A stretch of DNA of 20,060 nt from Paulinella micropora (GCA_009731375.1 BJOX01000026.1:971482-991541); one strand, 5' to 3'. Shown: positions 8,188 to 16,869, counted from the first letter of the stretch. Translations and numbers: made by a program. Notes: generated from the letters alone by a model not told the origin.

Positions 8188-8478
8188 GAGCGCTACAACG
8201 TGCTGCAGGAGCGCCGCCACGTGCTGCTGCTGCTGCTCTTAGCTATTATGCTGTTACTGGTGCGCGCTGTGCGGCAGGGCGGCCTGGACAGGCTCCTTGC
8301 CTTTTTGTCGCGGAGCAAACTGGCAACTCCTTGCTCCAGGACACTCGGGTTTTTTTCTGCCTACCACCGGCCACCGCAAAACGAGCTCGACCTGTCGCGC
8401 TTGCATCATCATCTTGGCACAGCACCTCCCGGCGATGCGCTCAAGGAGCCTTTATTATCCGTAGCAGCTACCTCTTAA
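8188..8478 (+). CDS. Terminal exon of putative EGF-TM gene: transmembrane helix and tail
   Basis: Acceptor TGATGGTTGCAG (AG at 8186-8187). Phase 0, 96 codons and a TAA at 8476-8478. It begins with a charged stretch (ERYNVLQERRH), then a strongly hydrophobic segment (VLLLLLLAIMLLLV) that fits one transmembrane helix, then RAVRQ as the basic stop-transfer side and a tail of about 65 residues ending EPLLSVAATS. With the EGF-like domain upstream, type I topology is likely, with the tail in the cytoplasm. Early codons have GC-rich third positions. Another frame is open to 8531 but is Ala/Pro/Arg-rich and does not fit the phase. No consensus AATAAA was seen close downstream. Confidence 0.7.
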   Translation, partial: ERYNVLQERRHVLLLLLLAIMLLLVRAVRQGGLDRLLAFLSRSKLATPCSRTLGFFSAYHRPPQNELDLSRLHHHLGTAPPGDALKEPLLSVAATS

Positions 8479-8704
8479 CACAATCGCTCACCCGTCAGGC
8501 CTGCGCTAAGGCAGACGGGCTGCATCATTAAGCTTATAATATTCATCGTATCATGTATTTTCATTTCTCGTAGTACCAACCCTGTCAGTTCGTATAATAT
8601 CCGAAAGTCATCGATATTAAGATTTCGGGTCCGGCAGAGCCGAAGTGTAATAGATGTAGTTAGAGGGGTGTTTGGGCCCGCAGGGCATGTGTACCTGAAG
8701 CAGT

Positions 8705-8735
<31 letters not shown>

Positions 8736-8767
8736 TNNNNNNNNNNCAAGGACAGTGGGGGGGGGGG
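8705..8767. repeat. Poly-G tracts around a 10-N gap
   Basis: G28 at 8705-8732, N at 8737-8746, and a second G run at 8757-8767. CAGTGGGG occurs on both sides of the gap, which fits two reads or contigs of the same G-rich locus that were not merged. Confidence 0.85.
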
Positions 8768-8820
8768 CTACAGCGCGGCGAGGCGGGGTCGGCAGCGCGG
8801 GGTTGGCGTAGGGGGCCCCT

Positions 8821-8866
8821 TTGCAGTTTATGGCACTTAATTGTGCACAAACACTGTAGTTTTATT
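8821..8866 (+). repeat. Diverged direct repeat, copy A
   Basis: TTGCAGTTTATGGCACTT, then a short variable part, then CACAAACACTGTAGTTTTATTA. It matches copy B at 9068-9119 with a few substitutions and a small indel. It may be a remnant of an older element. Confidence 0.7.
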
Positions 8867-9067
8867 ACATCTTAATTTTACAAAAATACTATAATTTTAT
8901 AATAGAATATTTTCTATAAATTGAAACTGAAGTATCAAAGAAACTAAATACAAATAATGTTATAATTAATATTTTTTTTTTAGTACGTGAATATAATCAA
9001 TTATATAAAATATTTAAAGTTAGAATTAATTTTTGCCTAGGGGCAGGAGGTGCTGTAGGGTGCCACT

Positions 9068-9119
9068 TTCCAGTTTATGGCACTTGCAGTAATTTTACAC
9101 AAACACTATAGTTTTAATA
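9068..9119 (+). repeat. Diverged direct repeat, copy B
   Basis: TTCCAGTTTATGGCACTTGC, then CACAAACACTATAGTTTTAATA. It lies about 247 bp after copy A and both are preceded by a GTAGGG string. No other copies in the window. Confidence 0.7.
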
Positions 9120-9622
9120 TTTGAACCAAAACTTGAAATACCTGTCAATCCTTTGATACAGTGAAAACAGGAGGCTCCTCTAAAGTTTAACTTTATACAT
9201 TTACTTTACGCATACACAACTTTAATACTACAAAAGAATACTTGCCACAGGTAGAGATGTATTCGAGTCATATTAATAGCAAATTATATGAACAATTATA
9301 ATCCCAGAAAGTGACTTTGACAATGTATTAATATACACTGGGAGCCGGGAAGTCAAGGGACCCGGCGGTTTCATGGAAGCAAGAGAATGGGGGAGCGCGG
9401 TGGCCGGCGCAACAACTTGACTTTTTGATTACTGCGCCAGCATTAGTTAAGTCTGTTAGAGGGATACATTTAAGTTAGTATTGCGTTAGTGCATATAGTT
9501 GTTAGTACGGCTCCTGTAATTTCTGAATAGTGCTACACATATTTACCATCATGTATGATGTGCGGGCCAAGGTTAGTAGCACAAGGTAGATGTGGCAGTT
9601 ATTCCTAAATAGGGGAGCAATG

Positions 9623-9627
9623 GATAA
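9623..9627. other. Target-site duplication, left (GATAA)
   Basis: GATAA precedes the 5' LTR and recurs directly after the 3' LTR at 17232-17236. Five bp is the usual size for copia-type integrases. The preceding G is also shared, so 6 bp (GGATAA) is possible. Matching duplications mean both LTRs come from one insertion. Confidence 0.8.
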
Positions 9628-9946
9628 CGTTGTAATGTACTATTAATACCCGTTACTCCACCTAGTCAATTTACCGGTAATTTGGATAGTCTTAGTCATA
9701 CTATGATAGGCAAGTTCATAGGCCGGACAGTTATTAATTCCTTTATTACTGACAAGGACACTTTCTAGAGTATTCGCGAATCATAGTCTGGAATGCCTAG
9801 AATCAAATGAGTATTACCATTCTGTAAAGGTCATAACATCATAAATTTGTGTGACCCAAAGTTATTAAAAGTCTTTTCTTCTGTTATTCTTTACCCTTAG
9901 CGGGGTAGCTTCCCTAAACTCTGCGTTTGAGTGATAGATTACTTTG
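9628..9946 (+). repeat. 5' LTR (319 bp)
   Basis: Starts CGTTGTAATGTACTATTAAT and ends GATAGATTACTTTG. The boundaries are set by the target duplication, the PPT and the PBS. The ends are not canonical TG...CA, but the outer 10 bases form an imperfect inverted repeat (CGTTGTAATG against CAAAGTAATC, the complement of the end). Compared with the right copy it has an extra CTATGATA at about 9702-9709. Confidence 0.9.
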
Positions 9947-9959
9947 GTTATGAGCCTTG
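9946..9959 (+). promoter_or_regulatory. Primer-binding site for half-tRNA-iMet; contains the gag start codon
   Basis: GGTTATGAGCCTTG directly at the LTR end is complementary to the anticodon stem-loop of initiator tRNA-Met as found in yeast (CAGGGCUCAUAACC), with one G-U pair. Drosophila copia and yeast Ty5 are known to prime from this internal half-tRNA rather than the 3' CCA end. The gag ATG (9950-9952) lies inside the site and would pair with the CAU anticodon. Confidence 0.8.
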
Positions 9960-10663
9960 TCAAGGAGGCAAGCGTGCCAAAGCACGTATTGAGTCAAGTG
10001 CCCATATTCGAGGGCAACGACCAAAGCTTTTGGCCTTGGTCAAGCAAGTTTCAGAAGCACATGCAGGGGATATCTGTCCACGCGGCAGAGATGGTATCTG
10101 TGGCATTAGCCGACCCAGCTAAAGCCAAAAGGGATTTTCCTTACGACGAAGCAAGGGCTAAGACGGCAGAAGACTTAGAAGAGCCCGACACGCCCATAAG
10201 TGATAGTGAGGAAGATGAAGAGTCAGACACCTCTCAGAGAGGAAGACAGAGACCCCAGACAAAGAAAGAAGATATCAAACAGCCAGAAGGTTGGGATAAA
10301 ATGACAGCAGAACAAAAGAGAGAGTGGAAAGAGAAAGAAGCAAGGAAAAAGAAAAGACAAAGTATGAAACAACACACAAGAAGAAAGACAGCTATCCGCA
10401 AAGAGAAGAAATATTATGAAAGGATGAAAACTTTGCAGTTATGTCTGTCTGTGGCTTTTTCCAAAGACAATGTATCTAATTTCCTGCGAACACAGAAGAC
10501 GAAAGGACCCATTGAAGAGTTGATAGTAGTAAGAGATCAATGGGGAGGCATTTCCGGAGCAGGTAGGTACATGTTAGAGGAAGAGTTTGAGAGAACGAGA
10601 CTCAGGGCAGGTCAAAGGTATGTAAACTGGCTAAATGAATTTCTCAAAGAAAATCCAGCTTGA
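9950..10663 (+). CDS. gag: Gag N-terminal part (copia type)
   Basis: 237 codons from the first ATG after the LTR. A TTG lies two codons upstream in frame, but the ATG is the only plausible start. Near residue 20 the motif IFEGNDQSFWPWSSKFQKHM is the copia Gag opening (F-x-G-x-x-[YF]-x-x-W). Residues about 60-165 are highly charged and Lys/Glu-rich. The C-terminal 70 residues (for example WGGISGAGRYMLEEEFERTR) resemble the UBN2/retrotran-gag helical region. The frame ends at a TGA at 10661, while the similarity goes on in the +1 frame, so this is not a complete Gag: the zinc knuckle is in the next frame. Gag forms the cytoplasmic virus-like particle. Confidence 0.88.
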   Translation: MSLVKEASVPKHVLSQVPIFEGNDQSFWPWSSKFQKHMQGISVHAAEMVSVALADPAKAKRDFPYDEARAKTAEDLEEPDTPISDSEEDEESDTSQRGRQRPQTKKEDIKQPEGWDKMTAEQKREWKEKEARKKKRQSMKQHTRRKTAIRKEKKYYERMKTLQLCLSVAFSKDNVSNFLRTQKTKGPIEELIVVRDQWGGISGAGRYMLEEEFERTRLRAGQRYVNWLNEFLKENPA

Positions 10664-12944
10664 AAGTTTACGTGGGGCGCCATTTTCCGATGAGGAAGCA
10701 AAGAGAAAGCTATTTAAGAAATTGCGCTACCATCCAGCTTTCGGGGATAAATTTCAGGTGGACCACTATGATCTCCCGGCCAGACTAAGACCAAATTTCT
10801 CGGAACTATGCGAAGCATCTAGGGAAAGATGGTTAATGTGGGAAGAAAAAGAAAGACGTAACAATTTCCGTGAGAGAAAAACTCAAATTCGCAAAGACAA
10901 CAACAAGAAATCTCGGGATGGCAAGCAGCGGCAAGAGACCAATCTCCTGATGGATAATAAAGGGAAAAGGGGAGACAATAAACCGGGACCAAAGACAGCT
11001 CCAAACTGGACGCTCAAAGTCACGTGTTTCGGATGTGATGCCAAAGGCCATACCATGAGATATTGTCCGGTGATTTCGGAAAAGTTCCGCAAAGAAGGAA
11101 AATTAAAACGGAATCAAACGGAAGACAAAGGCACGGAACAAGAAAAGAACGAACAAAAGAACAATTACAAAAACAAAAAGAAACCCTTTCATAAGAAAAA
11201 GAAAGCACTCACTTTGATAACAACCGGCAACGACAAAAACGAAGACGAACAAAGTGACTCTGATACAAACGTTGCTTTAATCCATATGGGGAACACTTAT
11301 GATAAGAGCGATGATGATGAGGAAGAAAGAGAAAGAGATGACGAGCAACCAAGCTCACCTCATCACAAATCTACAAGTCCCCAAGCCCTTTTGAACGATA
11401 CAAAGACTACACCTAGGGTAGGGAATAGACATAGTGAGAGTGGAGAAGGACGGGAAGTGCGGTTAGTATCGGCCACCCTACGAGGTCCCTCCTCACTATG
11501 GGGAGAAGGCAAGGAAGAGCGGTTAGTATTCGCCACCCCACGATGTTCCCCAGTCACCCCTAACCCTAACGAAACTCCTTTGAGGCTTGAGAGTTCTTAC
11601 GGAGTCACGCCTGACACAAAATGTGCCGGAATAAACAGACGCAAAAAAACCTGTAATGTTTCCGTTGAAAAATCAAAAGGAAAAGGAATATACGCAAATC
11701 ACGCGAAACGATTATCTTATGCGAGGTACTGCGGATATCACGCCACACAAGACCCAGATTATCCGGAGTTGGATTTGTCGGTAAGTCCCGTGTTGCGTCC
11801 CCCCAAATCTCCTTACTACCCAGACGAACGAGGTCTTAAAGCTGCGGCATTGGAAAAGTCTCATAAAATTACGCAAAGACTCGTTTTCGGGGAATTTGAA
11901 ACTTTACGTGACACCAAAATTTCCACAAGTCCACAAGTCTCGCAAAATATTCCGCAACAACCACGCAAACATAATCCATTTTCTAGTCAGCGGACCGGCC
12001 AGAGCAGAGAAGGGAGAGAAGAGAGTGGAGTGGATGAGGGAGAGCAACGACTTGGGCCCACTTCTGTCAACAAGTTTGGCAACCAAATAGGTCCCACCTC
12101 ACAACAACTCCAAATCTCTAGTTCTAGACCAATCACAGCACTCCCACCAACACAGACAACAAACACGCAACCCATCAACCCTCCCGTCATAACCTTCAAA
12201 GATATAAATGAAATAGCTAAAACGTTGATGAATGAGTGCGTGAGGGGAATGAATGGAGAAGTGATGCGTGTCGTGAGTGGCGAGCTAGAGAGAGATGACT
12301 TTTTGACTGACATAGTAAGAGCAATAGAAGGAGTGTACTTGGAGAGAGCAGTCAGACAGAGTCCCATCACTACACCTCCACAACTCACAGAAGAGGGACA
12401 AGGTGAGGGTAGAGGAGTCTCTGAGGGTGAACTAGAAACAGAGACAGAGACAGAAGGAGAGACAGAGCATGTACTGATACATGTGAGAAAAAGAGTGATG
12501 AAAAAGAGAGACATGACAGTACAGGATAGTGGAGCAAGCACAGACATATCATGCAGAGAAGACAGATTGACGGATGTCGATGAGATAGACCCGGTAGAAC
12601 TACTGACAGGTAATGGAGAAAGGGAGTTGAGTAAGTCAGGAAGAGCTAGGCTGACTGTGATAGATGGGAAAGGAAGGCCTAGAGCAGTAGAAAAGAAGAT
12701 GTTACTCGACACTACCTTACCAGTTAGCATAGTCTCTACAGGACAGATGGACCACAGACACAACAGATCAGTCATCCACCAAAACGGACAGTTAGTAATA
12801 CTCAAACACCCCATCCACATTAACGAGAGTGACATATTAGTAAGGGGAAGATTAACTAAGAGTATGATATATAGATGGGATGACGAATATGATGAACCAT
12901 TGAAAGTCAACGAAAGATATGATCCTTTCGCAACAAGGGGGTAG
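10635..12944 (+). CDS. Gag C-terminus with zinc knuckle plus aspartic protease
   Basis: 769 codons, +1 relative to gag, overlapping it by 29 nt. The frame opens only after a TAA at 10632-10634, so entry by frameshift must occur between 10635 and 10663. The first 30 residues continue the Gag fold. Residues 131-144, CFGCDAKGHTMRYC, are a perfect CX2CX4HX4C zinc knuckle. Residues about 145-620 are a low-complexity, charged, Pro/Ser/Thr-rich spacer with a 20-residue tandem repeat (11441-11560). DSGAS at residues 631-635 is the retropepsin active site and LPVSIVSTGQM is the matching downstream flap-like region. A stop (TAG, 12942-12944) separates it from the integrase frame. The ATG at 10635 may not be a real start. 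Confidence 0.85.
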   Translation: MNFSKKIQLESLRGAPFSDEEAKRKLFKKLRYHPAFGDKFQVDHYDLPARLRPNFSELCEASRERWLMWEEKERRNNFRERKTQIRKDNNKKSRDGKQRQETNLLMDNKGKRGDNKPGPKTAPNWTLKVTCFGCDAKGHTMRYCPVISEKFRKEGKLKRNQTEDKGTEQEKNEQKNNYKNKKKPFHKKKKALTLITTGNDKNEDEQSDSDTNVALIHMGNTYDKSDDDEEERERDDEQPSSPHHKSTSPQALLNDTKTTPRVGNRHSESGEGREVRLVSATLRGPSSLWGEGKEERLVFATPRCSPVTPNPNETPLRLESSYGVTPDTKCAGINRRKKTCNVSVEKSKGKGIYANHAKRLSYARYCGYHATQDPDYPELDLSVSPVLRPPKSPYYPDERGLKAAALEKSHKITQRLVFGEFETLRDTKISTSPQVSQNIPQQPRKHNPFSSQRTGQSREGREESGVDEGEQRLGPTSVNKFGNQIGPTSQQLQISSSRPITALPPTQTTNTQPINPPVITFKDINEIAKTLMNECVRGMNGEVMRVVSGELERDDFLTDIVRAIEGVYLERAVRQSPITTPPQLTEEGQGEGRGVSEGELETETETEGETEHVLIHVRKRVMKKRDMTVQDSGASTDISCREDRLTDVDEIDPVELLTGNGERELSKSGRARLTVIDGKGRPRAVEKKMLLDTTLPVSIVSTGQMDHRHNRSVIHQNGQLVILKHPIHINESDILVRGRLTKSMIYRWDDEYDEPLKVNERYDPFATRG
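11441..11560 (+). repeat. In-frame 60-bp tandem duplication within the Gag-PR spacer
   Basis: Two units exactly 60 bp apart share GCGGTTAGTAT (from 11459 and 11519) and flanking bases. They encode GREVRLVSATLRG and GKEERLVFATPRC. The units have diverged but keep the frame. Confidence 0.85.
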
Positions 12945-15900
12945 AAGGGGAGGGAAGCCCCACAAATGAGAACAAAAACGAGACAAGTAAGCATGAAGTA
13001 AATAAGAGAGAGAAAGAATTACACGTAGATATAGTATTATATGAAGCTTACCCCAGAAAGTCAGACAAACCTAGAAAGATAGGAATCAAGCTTTTTCACT
13101 ATGCCTGTGGGCATTATGGGTTAACAAAGATGCGCCTATTGGCAAAAATTTTGAACATTAAGTTAGTTGGTGACGAGAGCGATGTGAGATTTTGCGAATC
13201 TTGCATGATAGGAAAGTCTAAACGTTTGCCACGTTTTGCAGTTAATACAATAGAAAGAGCCCAAAAGCCAGGTATAATTCTACACATAGACACATCAGGA
13301 CCGTGGGCAACTAGATCAATAGGTGGTAAACGGTATAAATTTTCGGTCACCGACGACTACTCACTGTTCATTCTTGACTTTTATTTAGCCCATAAGAATG
13401 AGTTTGTAGATTGCTTAAAACAAGCTGTAGCCTTTTATGAGAGACAGACAGGAAACAAAGTAAAGGAAATTCGCGCAGATCAAGAATTCCATATTCCGGA
13501 GGAAGTCATTAAGTGGTGGAAAAATATTCGCTTTATTTGGAAAACCTCCGCGACAAACGATAAAGACGGGAATCCTATTGCGGAAAAAGTGAATGATATT
13601 ACGGCGGGGCCTGCACGAGCAATGAGATATCACGCTAAATTACCGCCGCAATTCTGGGCAGAATTAGAACACGCAGCAACAACCATTCACAACATACTAC
13701 CGGCAATTCACGGGGAACGCAAAGGAATTTCGCCTTATGAGCAGCTGTTAGGTAGAAAACCAACACTCTTTCATTTAAAACCAATAGGATGTATGGGTGT
13801 GTTACATATACCTAAGACTAAAGTGCGGAAGGGAGAGTACAGAGGGAAAAAGGTGATGCTAGTAGGATATGATCTATTTCGGGAACTATACCGCGTATGG
13901 GATGGTAAGAAGATAATTTCCGGAGTGAGAGATGTGAGATTTAATATTCACAAAATCGGTAAACAAGCTCATCCTCCTAAACTAGTGTCGTGGGATAATG
14001 ATGACTCTGAGGGGGAGAATGAGAATGAGAGCGAGCAACCACACACATCTCCACAAGCGTCACCAACCCAATCACCACCCCAATCACCACCTCAATCACC
14101 TAAGTCACCGCACAACGTCAACAACGACCACCCAACAACACACTTTGATGAAGTTGAGGGGGAGACAGAGAATGTTGATATCGATGCGAATGAGAATGAG
14201 CATGAAAATGAGCATGTGGAGAAGAATACATTGGATCACAAACATACACGCCTACACACAAGTCCAGAGCCACATTATCCACAACAATTACCCCCAGAGC
14301 ACAAGATCAAGCCACAAGAGCATACAAATGAACAAGATCCAACAGATCCACTAAAAATACATGAAAGAAGAGCATACGAAGAAAAATCACCACCATCTAA
14401 GGGATTAACGTGGGAGCAGAGTCAGAGAGTAACGGAGAGTAACATAATCCCCGGTAAAAGGCAGCGCAAGGCAGTAGAGAGATTTACCCCTAGCAATGAG
14501 CCCAAGAGAGAAAAGAGAGAGGCTCAAGAGCTAATAGGTAAGGTAGTAAGAGTGCCCGCGCGTGCATGGGGAGATGGATGGGCGAAGAAAAAGTACGGTG
14601 AGGGATGGGAGAGCATAGTACGAGTAGGGGTAGTCAGCAGAGTGAGTGACCCCAGAGATAGACTCGTAGTAAGAGACAGACCTCAGCCCACCCACATAGT
14701 TAAGTTTGAGGACGAAGAAGAACGGATGTTGAATTCGGAAATCCTCAAATACTCCGTGAAAGATCCCGAATACCCGTTACAAAGTCCCGCTAATATGTTT
14801 TTATGCGATGACCGTATGGTGGCAGATGAGATTCGTGATTTTTATTTGTATGTAGATATCAGAGTACCCAAAGATGTCATAGAGGAAGGTTTGACAGCTA
14901 AAGATGTTTTAGAGGGTATGAAAACAGAGCTAAAAGCTCTTCAATCCTTTAACACATACACATGGGTACCCCATAAGGAGGCAAGCAAGGCAGGAGTTAG
15001 TAAGATAGTTAGATTGACATGGGTTCACAAAGTAAAGTTAGATGAGAACGGGAAAAAGTTCATAAAGTCTCGTTTAGCTTTACGGGGAGATATGTTAGAA
15101 CCCGGTGTTAGCTATAACCCAGATCAGCTCTTTGTTCCTTGCGCCGCGCACCATTCACTTTTATTTCTCGCCAAACTAGCTGCCTGGCACAAACACAAAC
15201 TATATGGCATAGATTTTAAAAATGCATACCTAAATGCTCGTATGAATGACCCTGTTTATGCATATGCGCCAGAGAGTGTAGACAGAGAAGGGCATGAGGG
15301 GATGATATGGCGTATAGATGGTGCTTTATATGGTGCACCACAGGCAGGAAGAAGATGGTATGAGATATTAGCACCCAAGTTAGAGGAGCTAGGTTTTAGG
15401 TTGCTAGATTCAGACTTATGTATGTTTGTAGAAAATGATAAAGCTTTGAGAGAGGCGATAGTAGGGATATTTCATGTTGATGACTTGTTGTTCACCGCAC
15501 CAAACAAACAAGCATATGAGCGTTTTGCGTCCGCATTAGAAAAACATTTCCCGCTCAAAAGACTCGGTATTGCCCGTGAATTCAAAGGAATAGAGATAGA
15601 GCAATCGAACGGGAAAATAATTTTGCATCAGCGAAAATATCAGCAGCAGATACTAAAAGAGGTAGGCTACGATTCTGCTAAACCCGTTAGTACTCCAGCG
15701 CAAGAACATTTCACGGAACCGATGTCGGAATCAGCTAGCTTGCGAAAATTTTCAATTCCTAGTCTAGTTGGTCGTTTGCTATTTCTCGCAAAGATGACAA
15801 GACCCGATATAGAACAAGCACTAAATTCGGCAAGTGTCATGCAAACTATCGATAAGGGAATAACTTATGCGATGTTAGGCAGAATCTTTCGTTATTTAGT

Positions 15901-16435
15901 TAACTCTTATCGAGGTTTAGCTTACCATGAGCCTAAGTCAGAGCAAGAAGGGCAAACCTATCCAAAACTTTCCATGTGGCCCGACGCGGCTCACAAAGTT
16001 TGTAAGAAAACAGGGAAGTCCCGCACTGGATTCGTGATCCTATGGGGCAGCGATCCAGTTGCATGGTTATCAAAGCGACAGAGTCGCATCGCCCTGAGTT
16101 CCAATGATGCTGAAATATTTGCAGCAACTGAGTGCATTAGAGAGGGACTTGCACTAAAACACATTACACAAGAACTAAACATAGCCCAAAAGAGCCCGAT
16201 AGAATTATTCGAGGATAACTCTCAAACAGTCTTAGCGGCAGAGAGGGGTATGTCAGGTAATAGAACTAAACACTTACCTTTAGAATTACACTTTATGCAC
16301 CACCTACAGAGAGACGGTGAGATTAAGTTTGTAAAAGTAGGTACGAAGAAGCAGATAGGTGATGTAATGACAAAATATTTACCGAAAGAACAATTCGAGT
16401 ATTTACTTAACAAATTTACGGTAAAGCTCAAGTAA
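12923..16435 (+). CDS. pol: Pol: integrase, reverse transcriptase, RNase H (copia type)
   Basis: The frame is open from 12923 (after TGA 12920-12922). The first ATG is at 13130 (residue 1 in the numbering below), but the HHCC zinc-binding part of integrase begins before it (HYACGH at 13097), so translation should enter from the previous frame by a -1 step at 12923-12944. Integrase: CESC at 22-25, catalytic D54, D117 and E152. A Pro/Ser and Glu/Asn-rich spacer spans about 300-440. A possible Tudor/SH3-like module lies at about 468-545. RT spans about 590-830 with YGIDFKNAY and active site FHVDDLL (His where Tyr is usual). RNase H spans about 945-1090 with SMWPDAAHK, SSNDAE, LFEDNSQ and TKHLPLELHF. 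The polyprotein ends at TAA 16433. No internal stops. It makes and integrates the element's cDNA. Confidence 0.93.
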   Translation, partial: SFRNKGVEGEGSPTNENKNETSKHEVNKREKELHVDIVLYEAYPRKSDKPRKIGIKLFHYACGHYGLTKMRLLAKILNIKLVGDESDVRFCESCMIGKSKRLPRFAVNTIERAQKPGIILHIDTSGPWATRSIGGKRYKFSVTDDYSLFILDFYLAHKNEFVDCLKQAVAFYERQTGNKVKEIRADQEFHIPEEVIKWWKNIRFIWKTSATNDKDGNPIAEKVNDITAGPARAMRYHAKLPPQFWAELEHAATTIHNILPAIHGERKGISPYEQLLGRKPTLFHLKPIGCMGVLHIPKTKVRKGEYRGKKVMLVGYDLFRELYRVWDGKKIISGVRDVRFNIHKIGKQAHPPKLVSWDNDDSEGENENESEQPHTSPQASPTQSPPQSPPQSPKSPHNVNNDHPTTHFDEVEGETENVDIDANENEHENEHVEKNTLDHKHTRLHTSPEPHYPQQLPPEHKIKPQEHTNEQDPTDPLKIHERRAYEEKSPPSKGLTWEQSQRVTESNIIPGKRQRKAVERFTPSNEPKREKREAQELIGKVVRVPARAWGDGWAKKKYGEGWESIVRVGVVSRVSDPRDRLVVRDRPQPTHIVKFEDEEERMLNSEILKYSVKDPEYPLQSPANMFLCDDRMVADEIRDFYLYVDIRVPKDVIEEGLTAKDVLEGMKTELKALQSFNTYTWVPHKEASKAGVSKIVRLTWVHKVKLDENGKKFIKSRLALRGDMLEPGVSYNPDQLFVPCAAHHSLLFLAKLAAWHKHKLYGIDFKNAYLNARMNDPVYAYAPESVDREGHEGMIWRIDGALYGAPQAGRRWYEILAPKLEELGFRLLDSDLCMFVENDKALREAIVGIFHVDDLLFTAPNKQAYERFASALEKHFPLKRLGIAREFKGIEIEQSNGKIILHQRKYQQQILKEVGYDSAKPVSTPAQEHFTEPMSESASLRKFSIPSLVGRLLFLAKMTRPDIEQALNSASVMQTIDKGITYAMLGRIFRYLVNSYRGLAYHEPKSEQEGQTYPKLSMWPDAAHKVCKKTGKSRTGFVILWGSDPVAWLSKRQSRIALSSNDAEIFAATECIREGLALKHITQELNIAQKSPIELFEDNSQTVLAAERGMSGNRTKHLPLELHFMHHLQRDGEIKFVKVGTKKQIGDVMTKYLPKEQFEYLLNKFTVKLK

Positions 16436-16869
16436 TTTCGGGATTTGCGTGTCCACTCACCTATATTTGCTTTGAGTGTTTTGTGCAGTTTGTTGCTTGT
16501 TGCAGCAGCTTTGTTTTGCGCAGGGGTCAAGAGCCGTCGAGCCGAGGCTGGGTAGCCGACTGCCACGCGAGGCCGGCAGCCGCGAGGCTTTCCCTGGCTA
16601 ACTTAGCAATTTAAATTCTTTCTATCATTCTTTCTGTCCTAGAATAGGAAATCTAATTTTTTTTTTATTTTGCTACCCTCTACGGGAAGCGGTTGCAAAT
16701 TTTTGAACACATACATACTTCATACATGTTACTGCATGACCACATATATACATACATAGAGGATGTGATGTAAATGGGAGTTGATATTTAACCTTCGGGT
16801 AACCCATAACTGATCCTCAACACTATTTTTTTTATATTTGCACACTAATATAGCCTGTGACTTGCGACT
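16436..16869 (+). other. 3' untranslated part of the retrotransposon
   Basis: 434 bp between the pol stop and the polypurine tract. It has a GC-rich part (about 16520-16600), a T9-rich stretch near 16658 and some CATA-like sequence (16710-16760). No frame or motif recognised. Confidence 0.7.

Larger units (their letters stand above)
8479..9622. other. Spacer between host gene and retrotransposon
   Basis: Probable 3' untranslated region at the start, then a GC-rich patch around a poly-G tract (8705-8732), a 10-N gap (8737-8746) and a second G run (8757-8767). From 8840 the DNA becomes AT-rich, with no open frame of note. It contains the diverged repeat pair listed separately. A GC-richer patch lies at about 9340-9440. 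No gene or RNA recognised. Confidence 0.7.

Noticed and set aside
8142-8531. Alternative 129-codon frame over the terminal exon
   Set aside because: Ala/Arg/Pro-rich and out of phase with the upstream exons. The other frame has a clear transmembrane helix.
11987-12994. 335-codon - strand frame
   Set aside because: Antisense shadow of the Gag-PR spacer, rich in Ser/Leu because the sense strand is rich in GAG/AGA codons.
13998-14354. 118-codon His/Met/Arg-rich frame
   Set aside because: Out-of-frame reading of the low-complexity spacer between integrase and RT.
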